Shown: piece after piece, positions 9,321 to 20,466 of the stretch
Position numbering within the stretch: the stretch's first letter is position 1
How the letters are laid out: the number at the start of each line of letters is the position of its first letter
Assembly (NCBI GenBank): GCA_004431415.1
Contig: QPMI01000521.1
Coordinates: forward strand, 1-64,000
Direction: 5' to 3'
Source: Cyanophora paradoxa
Lineage: Eukaryota; Glaucocystophyceae; Cyanophorales; Cyanophoraceae
Length of the DNA: 64,000 bases
Translations under genes and position numbers: made by a program
The notes under the pieces: model-generated
Seen by the model: the letters and a program-made list of their open reading frames with translations, nothing else
What the model was told of the DNA's origin: nothing
Database searches by the model: none

Positions 9321-12300
9321 AATCATCAAAGAGAAGAAAAACGAAATACTCGGTCTTTTAGGAACCCTTTTAGTTACTGGTGATATTACAGAATTCGAAT
9401 ATGATCGCCAGGCAGCAATCTTGGATAGGAGACCAAGGTTATCTCAACTCACAGAAATTACAAATCGCCTCTATGATCGTTTTGAGAAAATGGAGGATTT
9501 CAGGGATGAAGGTTTAAGGTTGGGAACAATTGAACCCGAGATTGAGGATGGGGAAGCAATGAACAAAGCATATTCTTGGTTAACCTATCGAGCAAGAGGG
9601 GAGGTTATCCAAGATGGGATTGAATTCTTGGAGAGAATTGCACCCACTCTACCTCAGAGACTCAGACAGAAACTCCAAGACCTGAGAGCAATTGAGACTC
9701 GGTTGACCTTCATTTGTAAATTCACCAAAGTGAGTGATCCAAGGGTGTGGATCACCAAATTCATTTACAGTGATTACTTTGTCATCACAAGATCACGAAA
9801 TATTGATGTTGAACTGCGAAATGCCCTTCAATCCATGCAGGAGCAGATGATGCAAGTTGACAGTTACAGACTGGATCGCATTGAGATGCTCAGAGTAGTA
9901 ATAATGTCCTATGCTCCTGTGGGTGGTTGCTTCTTCTCAACACCTGAGTGGATTGGATTAAAGAGAGCAACTGTGAATGTGAAGAATATTGATGGTCAAG
10001 ACTGCTTCAAGTATGCAATCTTGGCTTACCTGCACCGAAATGATATTAATAAACACAAGAGCAATGAACCCAGCCAGTATAGAAGATGGTTGAACGAACT
10101 CAATTTCGAGGGCATCCAATTTCCAGTTGCCTGTGATGCAGAGGTGATTGATCGATTTGAGGAGCAGAACCCTGAACTGAGTATCAACATTTATGGGGCA
10201 GATAATACTGCACAGTGTTTCTATCCTCTCCACCAATCCAGCAACCCCAGGAGAAAGACCAAGATTAACCTTTTATTAATCGAAAACGAAGAGGATGATA
10301 GAGGGCATTATATCACCATCATGTCTCTGAGTAGACTTCTGAAAACCACCTTTGATAAAGCCCATGATGGTCGCATTTATTACTGTGAGACCTGTCTGTC
10401 TCGTTTCAGAACTCAGGAGAAGCTGGATGTACATATAGAAGCGAATCGCTGCATTGATTGGAGGGAGAGCAAAGGTAAATGCCCGAAATCTGGAAGTCAC
10501 ATTGCATTTGGTCTGCAACACCTTCGCAAAACTGTGTGGCTTCCCGCTATCTGCTATGTGAAAATGGATAGTCACTCGGTTCCAATTGATGAGAACCGCA
10601 GTAAGAGAGAGGTAAAATCGGTTTCTCTAACAGTTGTGATGGGGGATGAGGTGATCTCTCATTATTTTGATGGATCAGATCCCCTTGGTGCTCTGTTTAC
10701 CACTCTCACAGAGATCAGACCCAAGTAATTCGCACTCTATTCACCAATATTCCCATGCATCCACTCACAGAGGAGCAGAAAGCACAATACAAGATCACTA
10801 AACACTGTTATATCTGTGCTGAACGATTTACCCATGAGAATTTCCCAGTGAGAGACCATTGTCATCAATCAGGAGCTTTTATTGGAAAAGCATGCCGAAA
10901 CTGCAACCTCCACAGGAGAATCTCAAAGCAAACGAAAGTAGCAATTGTGGTGGATCACATGGATGAATGTGGACACGAAATATTCCGCAAAATTGCACAG
11001 CAAGATGATAAACTTCGTGTTGAGATCCTGAGCAAGAATTTCGATCAATACCTCTCTCTGCAATGGGGCATGTGGAAATTCATAGATGCTTCGCACTTCA
11101 TGGACTTCCAGGCAGTGGATGCAAGTGATCTAATGGGTAAATTCCAGAAATTCCGAGAATTGGCGTTTTCCCAATATGGATTAGATCCTGCCCATTATGT
11201 TTCGGCTCCTGGATTGTCCTGGGATGCAATGCTAATTTACACCAGAGCAAAGATCGAGCAGATCAGTGATGTAGGGCAATAAGAATTTATTGAGAGGGCA
11301 ATTCGAGGTGGGTTTGCTACAATGCCTACTCGATATGCAAAGGTGGAAAACCCAGATGACCATATAGTTCTCTTGGATGCAAATAATCTGTATGGTTATG
11401 CTCTCATTCAAGAACTGCCCATTGGAGATTTTCGTTGGGAAGATGTCACAGAGGCACTTAAAGAGACCCAAGGACGAAGTGCCTTTATTGAAGTTGACCT
11501 GGAATACCCACAAACTCTCACAGATCATTACGATTTTCCACTTGTAGTTAATAAAGAACATGTCACCACCGAAATGCTGGGTGGGTATCAACAAAAACTA
11601 CTGGATATCACAGGTGAGAAGATAAGCAAAGACCCCAAACTCACAGCAACATTCTCGCCCAAAAACAACTATGTGATTTCCCAACCTCTCTTGATCTATC
11701 TTGTGAGCAAAGGTATTATAATCACGAAGGTTCACAGGGTTCTCTCATTTGCAACCTCTGCATTTATGAAGAGTTATATTGATCTAAATACGAAACTGAG
11801 GCGCCAATCTATGTCCAGATTCGAGAGTGACTTCTTTAAATTAATGAACAATGCAATCTATGGTAAATGCCTCGAATCATGCAGGGGTCGCTCTGTGGTT
11901 AAGATTGCTAACAGTGAGAAACTCTGCAAGAAATATGCTGCAAGTCCACTCATCAAGGCAACCAATGTATTAAACGAAAAAGCTGTTGCCTTTGAGATGT
12001 ACTCAAAGCATGTTCACTTAGATAAACCTGTTGCAATTGGTGCTTTTGTGCTGGATTTCGCGAAACTCCATAATAGCAGGTTCTTTTATGATGTGGTGAG
12101 GAGAACTTGGGAAACAGCAGAGCTACTATTCCATGATACAGATTCTTTCTGTCTACTGCTGCATACAAATGATCTAAATAATGAGATGAAGCGAATTTCT
12201 GAACACCTGGATTGCAGTAATTATGATACTGCCCACCCTCTCTATGATAGGAGAAATCGCTTGATTCCAGGTAAATATAAAAACGAGTTTCCCAATGCAA

Positions 12301-12581
12301 AGATTGTGGAGTATGTAGGTCTGAGATCGAAACTCTATGCTTTCAGAACTGAGACCTTTGATAAAATAAAAATGTCTGGGACTTCCTCCAAAGAGGTTCA
12401 CTTTGATGATTTCAAAAGATGCTTGTTTGAAGGAATCACCAAAACAGTAGCAGTAGTAAACAAGCGAAGACAAGACCACAACCTATATGATTTGGAGAGC
12501 AGAAGGGTGGCTCTAAACCAACTCGATAGCAAAAGGAAGATATTAGACGATGGAATTCACAGCATTCCATTTGGGCTCTAA
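9301..12581 (+). CDS. polB: Family B DNA polymerase, Polinton type, broken
   Basis: A polymerase of about 1090 residues. The N-terminal region has a C2H2-like YYCETCLSRFRTQEKLDVH and a treble-clef/HNH-like block (CYICAERF, RDHCHQSG, CRNCN), as in many Polinton polymerases. YGLDPAHYVSAPGLSWDAM precedes the palm. Polymerase motifs are intact: A, LLDANNLYG (about 11370); B, KLMNNAIYGKC (about 11840); C, FHDTDSF (about 12133). The usual exonuclease DxE (position held by YVKMDS) and the later N-x3-D (HMDECGHE) are not seen, so proofreading looks lost. There is a one-base frame change near 10720 and an in-frame TAA at 11280-11282. Element 2 carries a clearly different polymerase. Confidence 0.88.
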
Positions 12582-12590
12582 TCTACTTCA

Positions 12591-12739
12591 TCAATCTTTC
12601 TTTTTCTTTGGTTTCGCTCTCCAAGAAGTAACAAACCGCGAATTAAATGCAGCAGCCATATACATCTTAATCCTGGATCATTGGGCTCAATTGCAAAGTA
12701 GTTGGGAATTGTGTTCTCCTTCCACACAGAGTCTTGCAT
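12591..12739 (-). CDS. Possible small basic protein, one frameshift
   Basis: A minus-strand ATG at 12739 opens MQDSVWKENTIPNYFAIEPN. After a one-base shift near 12680 the frame continues to MAAAFNSRFVTSWRAKPKKK and a stop at 12591-12593. It converges with polB (nine bases between stops) and faces away from the integrase. The lysine-rich end resembles a nuclear or DNA-binding tail. No family was recognised. Confidence 0.33.
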
Positions 12740-12763
12740 TTATTATATGAGAGATAAGGTAAA

Positions 12764-14014
12764 GATGCCTTCTACACAAATAGGATTGAGACAACCACCC
12801 AGAATTGTTAGAAAAGAAGCAATTGAAGATCGAGGAATATTCTGCCCATCACAGTTCCAGTGGAGGAGAAGAGCAGTCGAATATTAAAAAGATCAGAGAT
12901 GGTCAAGCAATTAATTCCAGAGACCCTCCCAGCTGAGACAGCACCAAAAGAGTCGAAGATTGCTAAGAAGTTCTATGATCCCAGAACAGGTTACAAGGGA
13001 TTTACTGCAATGAGACAGGAACTACCAGAGGAGAACTACAAGAAAATGAGAGAATGGTATGATAAGCAGGAGGTTGTCCAAATTAATGCACCTACCCTAT
13101 CTCGAAAGAGAGATCCCATGATTCCAATTAGGCAACCCCTTGATACATATGTGATTGATCTGCTCTTCTTTCCTGCATACAAAAAGCAGAATGATGGTTA
13201 TGATACATTTATGAGTGCAATGGAATCAACCCTAAGAACTGGGTTCATCATTCCAATGAGAGACAAGAGTGCTCTTACTACACTTGCAGCATTCAAGCAA
13301 CTTGAACAGAGAGTCCCCAGACCAATTGTTCGCATTCAGAGTGATAGTGGAAGCGAATTTACCAATGTCTTATTCACAGATTATCTGGGAACCAAATTCA
13401 TTGAGCATCAACTAAGTGATGTTGCAGATCACAGAACCCAAGGTCGGATTGAAGCCTTTAACAGACAGATCAAGAGATTAATCACAAACTACTGCATTGC
13501 AAATAATACTGCACGATTTTTTGATGTGTTGGGTGATATTGAGTATAATTATAATAATACCATTCACTCTGCAACCAAGAGAAAACCAGCAGAGACCACA
13601 GAAGCCCACTACAAAGAGATTGTGAATATGGAGGATCAGAGATTCAAGAAATCGATTGAGTATCTTGATGCTCTGAAACCTGGAATGTTTGTGAGAGTGA
13701 AAGTTGAAAAGAACCCATTTGCAAAGCAGGGAGTTAATTGGTCTCGAATTGTTTATAGTGTGGAGGGCAGAGAGGGCTTCAAGTTCAGAATCAGAAGTCC
13801 CAGTGGTGAGATAGTTGATGGTAGATTCGCTTTTCATGAACTGCTGCCCATTAAAGGCGTTGAGTATCATGAAACTCCCACAGTGGATGCTCTTGAACAG
13901 GCAAAGGAGGAAGCCAGGGTTGATTCAGCAATCAGAAAGGAGGGCATAGAAAAAGCAAGTGAAGTACCAAAAGAACCCTTACAGAAGCAAGAGCACAAAA
14001 GAAGGGTAGAGTAG
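12764..14014 (+). CDS. rve (retroviral-type) DDE integrase of Polinton type
   Basis: The enzyme that joins element ends to host DNA. The catalytic D-D-E is visible: YVIDLLFFP, RIQSDSGSEF, and QGRIEAFNRQIKRL with about 35 residues between the last two, as expected for rve integrases. A C-terminal DNA-binding-like segment follows (LKPGMFVRVKVE). The long frame begins at GTG 12860; the ATG at 12764 (MPSTQIGLRQPPRIVRKEA) with a one-base shift near 12835 is a better N-terminus. The frame stops at 14014, but a shifted frame continues with KKLTIAGTRNYQKLTVRDG to about 14180 and may be the true C-terminal extension. Confidence 0.88.
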
Positions 14015-14163
14015 AGAAAGAATTAAAGAAGTTGACCATAGCAGGAACCAGAAATTATCAGAAGTTAACAGTCAGAGATGGTATAATGACTTTTCAACCA
14101 CCAAGGAAACATATACTGCACCCCAAACTCGATTCAATCTACGAAGTGGGCAGAGGAAATAGA

Positions 14164-14406
14164 TTAACAACGCTTTCGGAATCTCTTAGACCTCTGGCGA
14201 ATTTTTCTCATTTGTCTATCTTTTTCAAGAATTTCCAAGAAGAAAGTTTCAAGGTTTGAAACCAGTTGGTAATTATAAACAAAGAACAGTCTCACATGCT
14301 CTGGCTGTGACATGAAGAAATTGTAATAGAAAGCAGTTTTGAAATCATGGATCCAGTCTGATTGGGCAGCATGGATGATAGCAGGGTCTTGGTAGATGGG
14401 ATCCAT
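14164..14406 (-). CDS. Possible small hypothetical protein (80 aa)
   Basis: A minus-strand ATG at 14406 opens MDPIYQDPAIIHAAQSDWIH. An aromatic middle (FKTAFYYNFF) and a strongly basic end (RQMRKIRQRSKRFRKRC) follow. It converges with the integrase and partly overlaps the possible integrase extension. No domain was recognised; composition is coding-like. Confidence 0.4.
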   Translation of the reverse strand: MDPIYQDPAIIHAAQSDWIHDFKTAFYYNFFMSQPEHVRLFFVYNYQLVSNLETFFLEILEKDRQMRKIRQRSKRFRKRC

Positions 14407-14573
14407 AGCAGAAGTTGAGAGAATCCAGGAAGTCCTTGTCAATTTTTTATTTTGTTAGTGCCCGATCTCGACGAAACCTGATAGCCGCTGGCGAGAGGAT
14501 TCCGAATCTGCTTTCAGAATTGAAAACGGAGCAGTTGGTAATAAAATACATATGTATGACCGAGATTGATGGA

Positions 14574-14680
14574 GTTTCAGTGAAGTTTCGGTGAAGTTTC
14601 GGTGCGAAGTTTCGGTGAAGTTTCGTAGCGAAGTTTCTATGAAGTTTCGGTGAAGTTTCGGTGAAGTTTCGGTGAAGTTT
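14574..14680. repeat. Short tandem repeat, about 12-base unit GTGAAGTTTCG
   Basis: About nine imperfect copies of (G)GTGAAGTTTCG with small insertions (GCGAAGTTTC). It lies in the gene-free gap between integrase and patatin genes. No CRISPR-like spacers are present. Confidence 0.8.
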
Positions 14681-14835
14681 TGAGTGACGTCATGAGTGTC
14701 GTTTCGGTTCGCGAACAATTAAGTGGACATGGCGGCGTCCCGTCGTTTTTTTGAAAAGGTGTCCTCGAAAATCGTGCCCCGTCACTTTCGTGAACCGGTG
14801 TCCTCGAAAATATATCTTATCCTGATGAAAAAAAT

Positions 14836-15062
14836 TGGTTGCGCGTCATCGCAACCATCATCGCAACCATGGTTGCATCATCGCAACCGTCATCGCAACC
14901 ATGGTTGCATCATCGCAACCAGGTCGCGCAACCACTCAATCGGAAAAAAATTGGTTGCGCATCATCTCAATAGTTAAAAAAATGGTTGCGCGCAACCAGC
15001 GCAACCATGGTTGCATCATCGCAACCATCATCGCAATCGCAACCATGCAGGTCGCGCAACCA
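14836..15062. repeat. Palindromic GGTTGC / GCAACC repeat cluster
   Basis: More than a dozen GCAACC or GGTTGC hexamers, often as the palindrome GCAACCATGGTTGC and joined by CATCATC. The stretch can fold into many alternative hairpins. It reads open in some frames only because of its composition; I do not regard those frames as genes. Confidence 0.8.
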
Positions 15063-15498
15063 CTATGACGTCATGACATCACATGTTTCATGATATATAT
15101 ATACACCATACATTTCGTGTGACCCTGAGCCCCAGAGTCGCCGACCGATCGCGACCAATCCGCTATTTTGTGGTCAAAATGTATATTTGCGCATATATAC
15201 TTGACGGTTCGCGTTACTACTGTCGGCATCGCGTAACGTTCCCACTGTGGGGCTTTCGGCATCTTCAAACGCTTGTATCTCACCACCAGATCATCAGATC
15301 GTGACCGTCAACATAGCGCTGGAAAGCGCTTGCAAAGACCTACACGATGGTGTAGGTATCAAGTACATATACGTATATATTACATACAAATATTTCGAAA
15401 AAACGATTAATCGGCTACTTTCTACTGTAAGGAACATACAGTAAAATAATGCGAAAATACAGTAGCTACTGTAAAAAATCGCCATAATCTGGTGCACC
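15063..15498. other. Gene-free spacer with short TACTGTA palindromes
   Basis: No convincing gene. Between 15413 and 15475 there are several TACTGTA / TACAGTA words, including the palindrome TACAGTAGCTACTGTA. Similar TACTGTA words cap a small inverted-repeat element in the host region at 46684-46932, so a decayed small transposon is possible here. Confidence 0.5.
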
Positions 15499-15521
15499 AT
15501 ACATCAGAAGTCCTGATGTAT
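15499..15521 (-). terminator. Hairpin at the 3' end of the patatin gene
   Basis: Perfect 9-base arms (ATACATCAG at 15499-15507 and CTGATGTAT at 15513-15521) flank a 5-base loop and start exactly at the stop codon of the patatin gene. This could be a transcript 3'-end signal like the hairpins used by some large DNA viruses, or a chance palindrome. Confidence 0.4.
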
Positions 15522-17061
15522 CATACACTTCGAATAAATGCACCTGTGACATCCACTCTCATAGTTGGGGCATTTATATATACAATTGGATAAATACGAA
15601 TAAACCTTGTCCTCAGAGGGTAGCCAATATAGAAAACGTCTTTAATAGAGGTGGGATACCCAGAACTGTATGAGACATCACCACTGTTATGGGCATTATT
15701 AATTGTTTCACACATGAACACTCTATTCACACCTTCATACTTGATAAATGACCAGGAAACACCATCTTGTGAGGTTGCAACATTGAAGGTCTTAACAAAG
15801 GCATTGGTCACACCAGACCCATATGCAATTATAGATGCTACCTCATATATATATGGGAAGGATACTTGGAGATACTCAGTGGGAACACTCCATATCCCAT
15901 CAGGAGCAGATGCATTTGCCTCCCAACCTGTTAAAGAAGGTCTTGCTTTAAATGCCTCCCTTCCAATTTTTGATGATGAAGCAGTGAAAGCACCATCTGA
16001 TAGAAGATACCAGTTAGCATCAATGGGAGGTATGTTATTCAGAGTTGATGATATATAGAACCTTGCAGGGTTCTTGATTTCATAATTTGCAACCAGTAAA
16101 TCACAGAGTCTATCAATCATCACAGTGTTTGCTGCTATATACATTTCGGTTGCATCTATCATATCAGGGATCTTAGAGGTATCATCCAGGGAGTTTACTA
16201 TGGTCTTTGGAAGTGGGACAGAGAGTCTATAATATCTTGCATATCCCTGATCATCATTATATGGGAGAAACTCTTGCATCTTTTCCAGGGCTGAGAGTTC
16301 ACTTGCAGCCATCAACATATTAATTAATGGACTCCCAGAGGTCGAAGCAATCCATGAGAGAATGCCCCAGCTGTTGACATCTTCATAGGAAGATCCCACA
16401 TTTGGGGCATCTGTTTCATTGACCTCACCACAGGATATACTGATCACAATTATATCATCATCATCATCATAGATCTTTTTAGCATGGCTGTAACCACATA
16501 CACTGGGATTGTTGTTACCTGATATTGCACCATCAATTAGAGACATCCCATCATAGTTCACAGGTGAGAAGTAAGTAGGTGCAGCAGAGGTGGATCTTGC
16601 AGCAATCTTGCTGGGATGGATTTGTAGGAATTATCATTGGTGATAAAGATGGGCTTCATGCTCACAGTGTCAAAACTGGTGATCACCACATCTTTCAGAG
16701 AGTCTTGAATGAGAGACTCACCAGTAACAGTGAGAATGGCTGTCTCCAATGGGGTCACATCATACTTGGTGTTGAAGAGGGCATTATCTATTATATTTCG
16801 GGGATTTGCAAAGATTAAAGGCAGTTGATTGAGATAAGTGGAATGCAAATCGGTTGCAGTGAGTTTAGGTTCGTTTGGAAATTCGGGATTTTTCACATTG
16901 AGACCAATAGCAATTATCCCACCAGTGGATGTACCACTCACCAGGTCAACAAGGTCAATTACTCTTTTTCCTGTTCGAGTTTCGATTTCTTTTAGCAATC
17001 TCGTAATAATTATACCACGAGCTCCCCCACCTGAGAGACTGAGAATTACACGAAGGGGCAT
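15521..17061 (-). CDS. Patatin-like phospholipase with discoidin-like C-terminal domain, one frameshift
   Basis: About 510 residues. The start MPLRVILSLSGGGARG puts the oxyanion loop GGGARG at residues 11-16. GTSTG at 43-47 carries the nucleophile Ser45, and LIDGAISGNNNP (about residue 172) has the DGA motif with the catalytic Asp. Patatins hydrolyse acyl esters of phospholipids. The last 150 residues resemble an F5/8-type (discoidin) lipid- or sugar-binding domain: SQDGVSWSFIKYEG, then TRFIRIYPIVY. One frame shift near 16615 joins the two halves. The element 2 gene (59957-61441) is unbroken with the same layout. It is divergent from the fibre gene. A membrane-breaching role during entry is plausible but inferred. 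Confidence 0.82.
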
Positions 17062-17110
17062 CTTTACTTTACTCAAATTTAATAAATCTCTATAAGTAAA
17101 GTGAACAGGG
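17062..17110. promoter_or_regulatory. Shared divergent promoter of patatin and fibre genes
   Basis: The 49-base gap between divergent starts holds AATTTAATAAATC and TCTATAAGTAAAG, resembling the AT-rich TATA-like words before other element genes. The corresponding gap in element 2 (61442-61465) has TTATATAAAA. Co-expression of the two genes is likely. Confidence 0.45.
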
Positions 17111-20100
17111 ATGAGTTTCAATTACCCAGCAAACCTGCAAACCATTCCCTCATCAGGAAGAGGGAAGGCAGATAACAAACATGTAAATTTCGATAACTTG
17201 ACAGCCAGAGGGTCAATCTCAATTGACCACAGTGCAGATGAACCCTCAAAGACTCACCCAAGAATGCATGCACTTTCAATAAACGAAATGGATCCCGAAA
17301 AAGAGGATGTGAGTGTTGCTTTCAGCATGGGAAATGTGAAATCGAATCAGGTAGCCCAGATTAAAGCAACCAGGAGCAGACCAAGAAAACTGAAAACCAG
17401 TGGAACCCATCCAGATATTCCAACTCGATTCGATAGTGGTAGGTTAATATTCAATGTTCAAAATGAGAAGGGTGGGCATCAGAGTGGTTTAAGAATCTAT
17501 AATGAAGGATCAAATGCAATTGCACAAATTCCCGAAATATTACAGATAGCCCCCCATGGAGAAACCAACAAAATCGAGTTCACTAACAATGTTTATCCAA
17601 GGGATATTGTGGCGAATTCGGCTTCTAATGCACAATTCGGTTTCCAACTACCTGGTGATACAGCAAAGAATAAGGCGTCTATCACTGTCAACAGTAGCCC
17701 CACTCAACCAGTAACAGTTCATTTACACCCAGACCTTGTCGAAATGGATAGGCACCTTTTACCTTTGGTCACCAACACCAAAGATCTTGGTATCAGAACC
17801 AGGCAATGGCGAAATATCCATGGAAGCAATGTGTATGCAAATGGTGAGAAACTGGTAAGTGAGAAGACCATAAGAGAGATCTTTGAATATTATGGACCTA
17901 ATGGACCTGTCCCAGTTCCCTTTCCTCTTCCATGGGATCCACCAGATTTAACACCCAAAAAGCAACCAGGAAGAGAGTATACAGCAGATGAGACAGTTCC
18001 CTTTGGGCAGCACATTGTGAGTTGGGAGCAGGTTCGAAATAAACCGATAATTGAACCAAGAAAGCAAATTGATGAGCAATATTTACCTCCCGAAATCGAT
18101 ATATTGGAGCTTGATGATTACTACTTCGTCCCAGATGAGGAGGAATACCTACCAGACGGTTTTGACCCACAGGAATATGAGTATGATCAATATGACCCCA
18201 ATGAGGAAGAGTATTTACCAGATGGTTTAGATCCACAAGAGTATGAATATGAGCAGAATTATGAACCCCATGAGGAATATTTAGCAGATGGTCTCGAACC
18301 ACCAGTTGTGGATTATGAGCAACCATATGAACCCCATGAAGAATTATTACCAGATGGATTTCGCCCAGAGATTTGGGAATTCTTCCCAGATTGGGAGCAG
18401 ATCAACAATAAACCAGCCAGATTTCCACCAGAGGATCACAACCATGACTGGGATGAGATATTAGGTAAACCAGACAAATTCCCACCAGAGGATCACAGGC
18501 ATGACTGGGGTGATATTGATGGAAAACCAGAAGAGTTTCCACCAGAAGATCACAGACATAAATGGAGCGAAATAGATGAACAACCAAAATTCGCATCAGC
18601 AGGTGATGATTTCGACACCTTACATGGTGTTACTCTCTACCAAAGTAATATCATACCAGAGAGATTAAGATTAGATGAATATTACCTGAATCTCAAAGGA
18701 ATAGATGCAGGAACCAAAATGCAGGGTGAATTATACATCAGACCCCTACAAGGATGCAGATAATTGCAGCAGGCGGAAATTTCGGTTTGATGGACACCAA
18801 ACCAGGTATCTATTTAACCAGTTACTATGCAGATGACATCCCAATGACAGGAGGATTGATCTCTCTACCATCTGATCCAGCAAACTATGATGACAAAGAT
18901 GCAGCAATCCAAATTAATGTAACTGATGTTAGTGACTTAGATAGTTCAAGACCCAAATTAATATTCAGCAGAGAGAGATTGTTACCCAATGCTCTCATTG
19001 GAAATCGAGATGACTACAAGAGATGCGAAATCTCATGGATAAAAACGAATTATAATGGTGGAGTTGGTGAGGGAGTTTTAGAAATCAATCAAAGGGCAGC
19101 AGCAAAGAATATTCACAATGAGACCATATCAAGAGTGGTAACAGAGGATTACCTTCAAGCCCAAAACTACATAGATGAAACAGAACTGAATACAATTATT
19201 GCAGGTATTAATATTGGTGTGACAGGTGATTACCTCCCTCTCACAGGTGGAATAATTGATGGAACAGTGACAGCATGTAACTTCTTTGTCCACACTGAAA
19301 GTAATCAAACCTTCCCAGTTGTACATCCAGGAGGTGAGTATGAGATCCCAGATGATCCAGCTATTATGCCCATTAAGATTGACCTACCTTCTGATTATGT
19401 TGGAAGGGGTGAACTGAAAACGATCTCTTTCACAGGAGATTATAATGATCTCCTCAATAAACCCACCCATCCAATTTACACCCTGTTGCATACTCAGGTA
19501 GTTTCCTTGATCTGAATAATAGATCACACACCCACACAAAGGCAGAAATTATAGATTTTGCACACACTCACACCAAATCCCAGATAACAGATTTTGCTCA
19601 CTTCCACACCAGAGCAGATATCACGAATTTCGCTCACACTCATTTTAAATCTGAAATCACAGATTTCGCACACACTCACACAAAGTCACAGATAACAGAT
19701 TTTGCACACACTCACACCAAAGGAGAGATTACAGACTTTGCTCACACCCATGTAAAGAGTGAGATAACAGATTTTGCACACACTCACACCAAAGGTGAGA
19801 TTACAGACTTTGCTCATACTCATACTAAGTCTCAAATTACAGATTTTGCTCACACACACCTTTGGGGAGATATTACAGATCGACCTACTCTTGATCCATT
19901 CACAGCAACCACTATTAGAGCCAACAACACGATGTATGTAGGATCAGGTCAGATTGTAGAACCAGCAGGACCTATGTTTGAAGAAACATGGTTCTTCCAC
20001 AATTCGCAAAATTACTTCGATAAAACCTTACTTGTTCGTGGAAATGCATATGCAAGGAATTTCTATGCTATGAACCCCTCAAATAATGCGACCATCAGTC

Positions 20101-20447
20101 GATGCATTACAGAAGCAGATCTTTCCAGTCAACTCAATGCATATTTTAATGGGAAAATTCAAGCAGGTAAGTATGTTTACACTACTCCTGTTTTAAATTA
20201 CAATAATCTATATGTGTTCAATCTTACTATCTATTTTACCAATGCCTTTGCTTCTCCTCCTGTTGTTACAGCAACTGTAAGGCATGAAGGACAAGAACCA
20301 AATTATCAAGTAACTCCCGTCATTTTTACTGTGAACCTGTTGAATGTTTACAGTAACTATTTCACTTGTGAACTTTTCACTGATCCATATGCAATGAATA
20401 ATTCATCCAAAACTGTAACAATCCATTACATTGCTGTCGCAATTTAA
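17111..20447 (+). CDS. Long phage-style fibre protein with HxH repeats, two frameshifts
   Basis: Inferred single protein of about 1,110 residues in three frames (17111-18763, about 18754-19480, about 19480-20447). Order: an N-terminal domain with LGIRTRQWRNIHG (a phage tail-fibre-like motif, shared with element 2); a P/E/Y-rich stalk with EEYLPDG repeats; three FPPEDHRHDW repeats; a conserved RPKLIFSRERLLPNALIG segment; about ten 13-residue DFAHTHTKSEIT repeats; and a C-terminal head. HxH repeats bind metal in trimeric fibre shafts such as T4 gp37, so a trimeric receptor-binding fibre is likely. The shifts near 18748 and 19478 look like lost bases in GG and CCC runs. The repeat frame has no start codon of its own. 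Confidence 0.8.
19516..19875 (+). repeat. About nine to ten 39-base coding repeats (DFAHTHTKSEIT)
   Basis: The 39-base units encode variants of I-T-D-F-A-H-T-H-T-K-S/G-E/Q. Every unit keeps histidines two apart (HTH, HFH or HTH-V). Conservation at protein level with scattered silent changes points to selection on the HxH pattern. Copy number could change by recombination. Confidence 0.88.
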
Positions 20448-20466
20448 CTATTTGATTAATATAAAG

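Noticed and set aside
7470-11282. Reassigned stop codons (alternative genetic code)
   Set aside because: Only one TGA and one TAA occur in frame, while TAA, TAG and TGA all end other genes normally. Mutation is simpler.
12764-14014. Retrovirus or LTR retrotransposon
   Set aside because: The rve integrase has no reverse transcriptase, protease or gag partner and lies beside PolB and capsid genes, as in Polintons.
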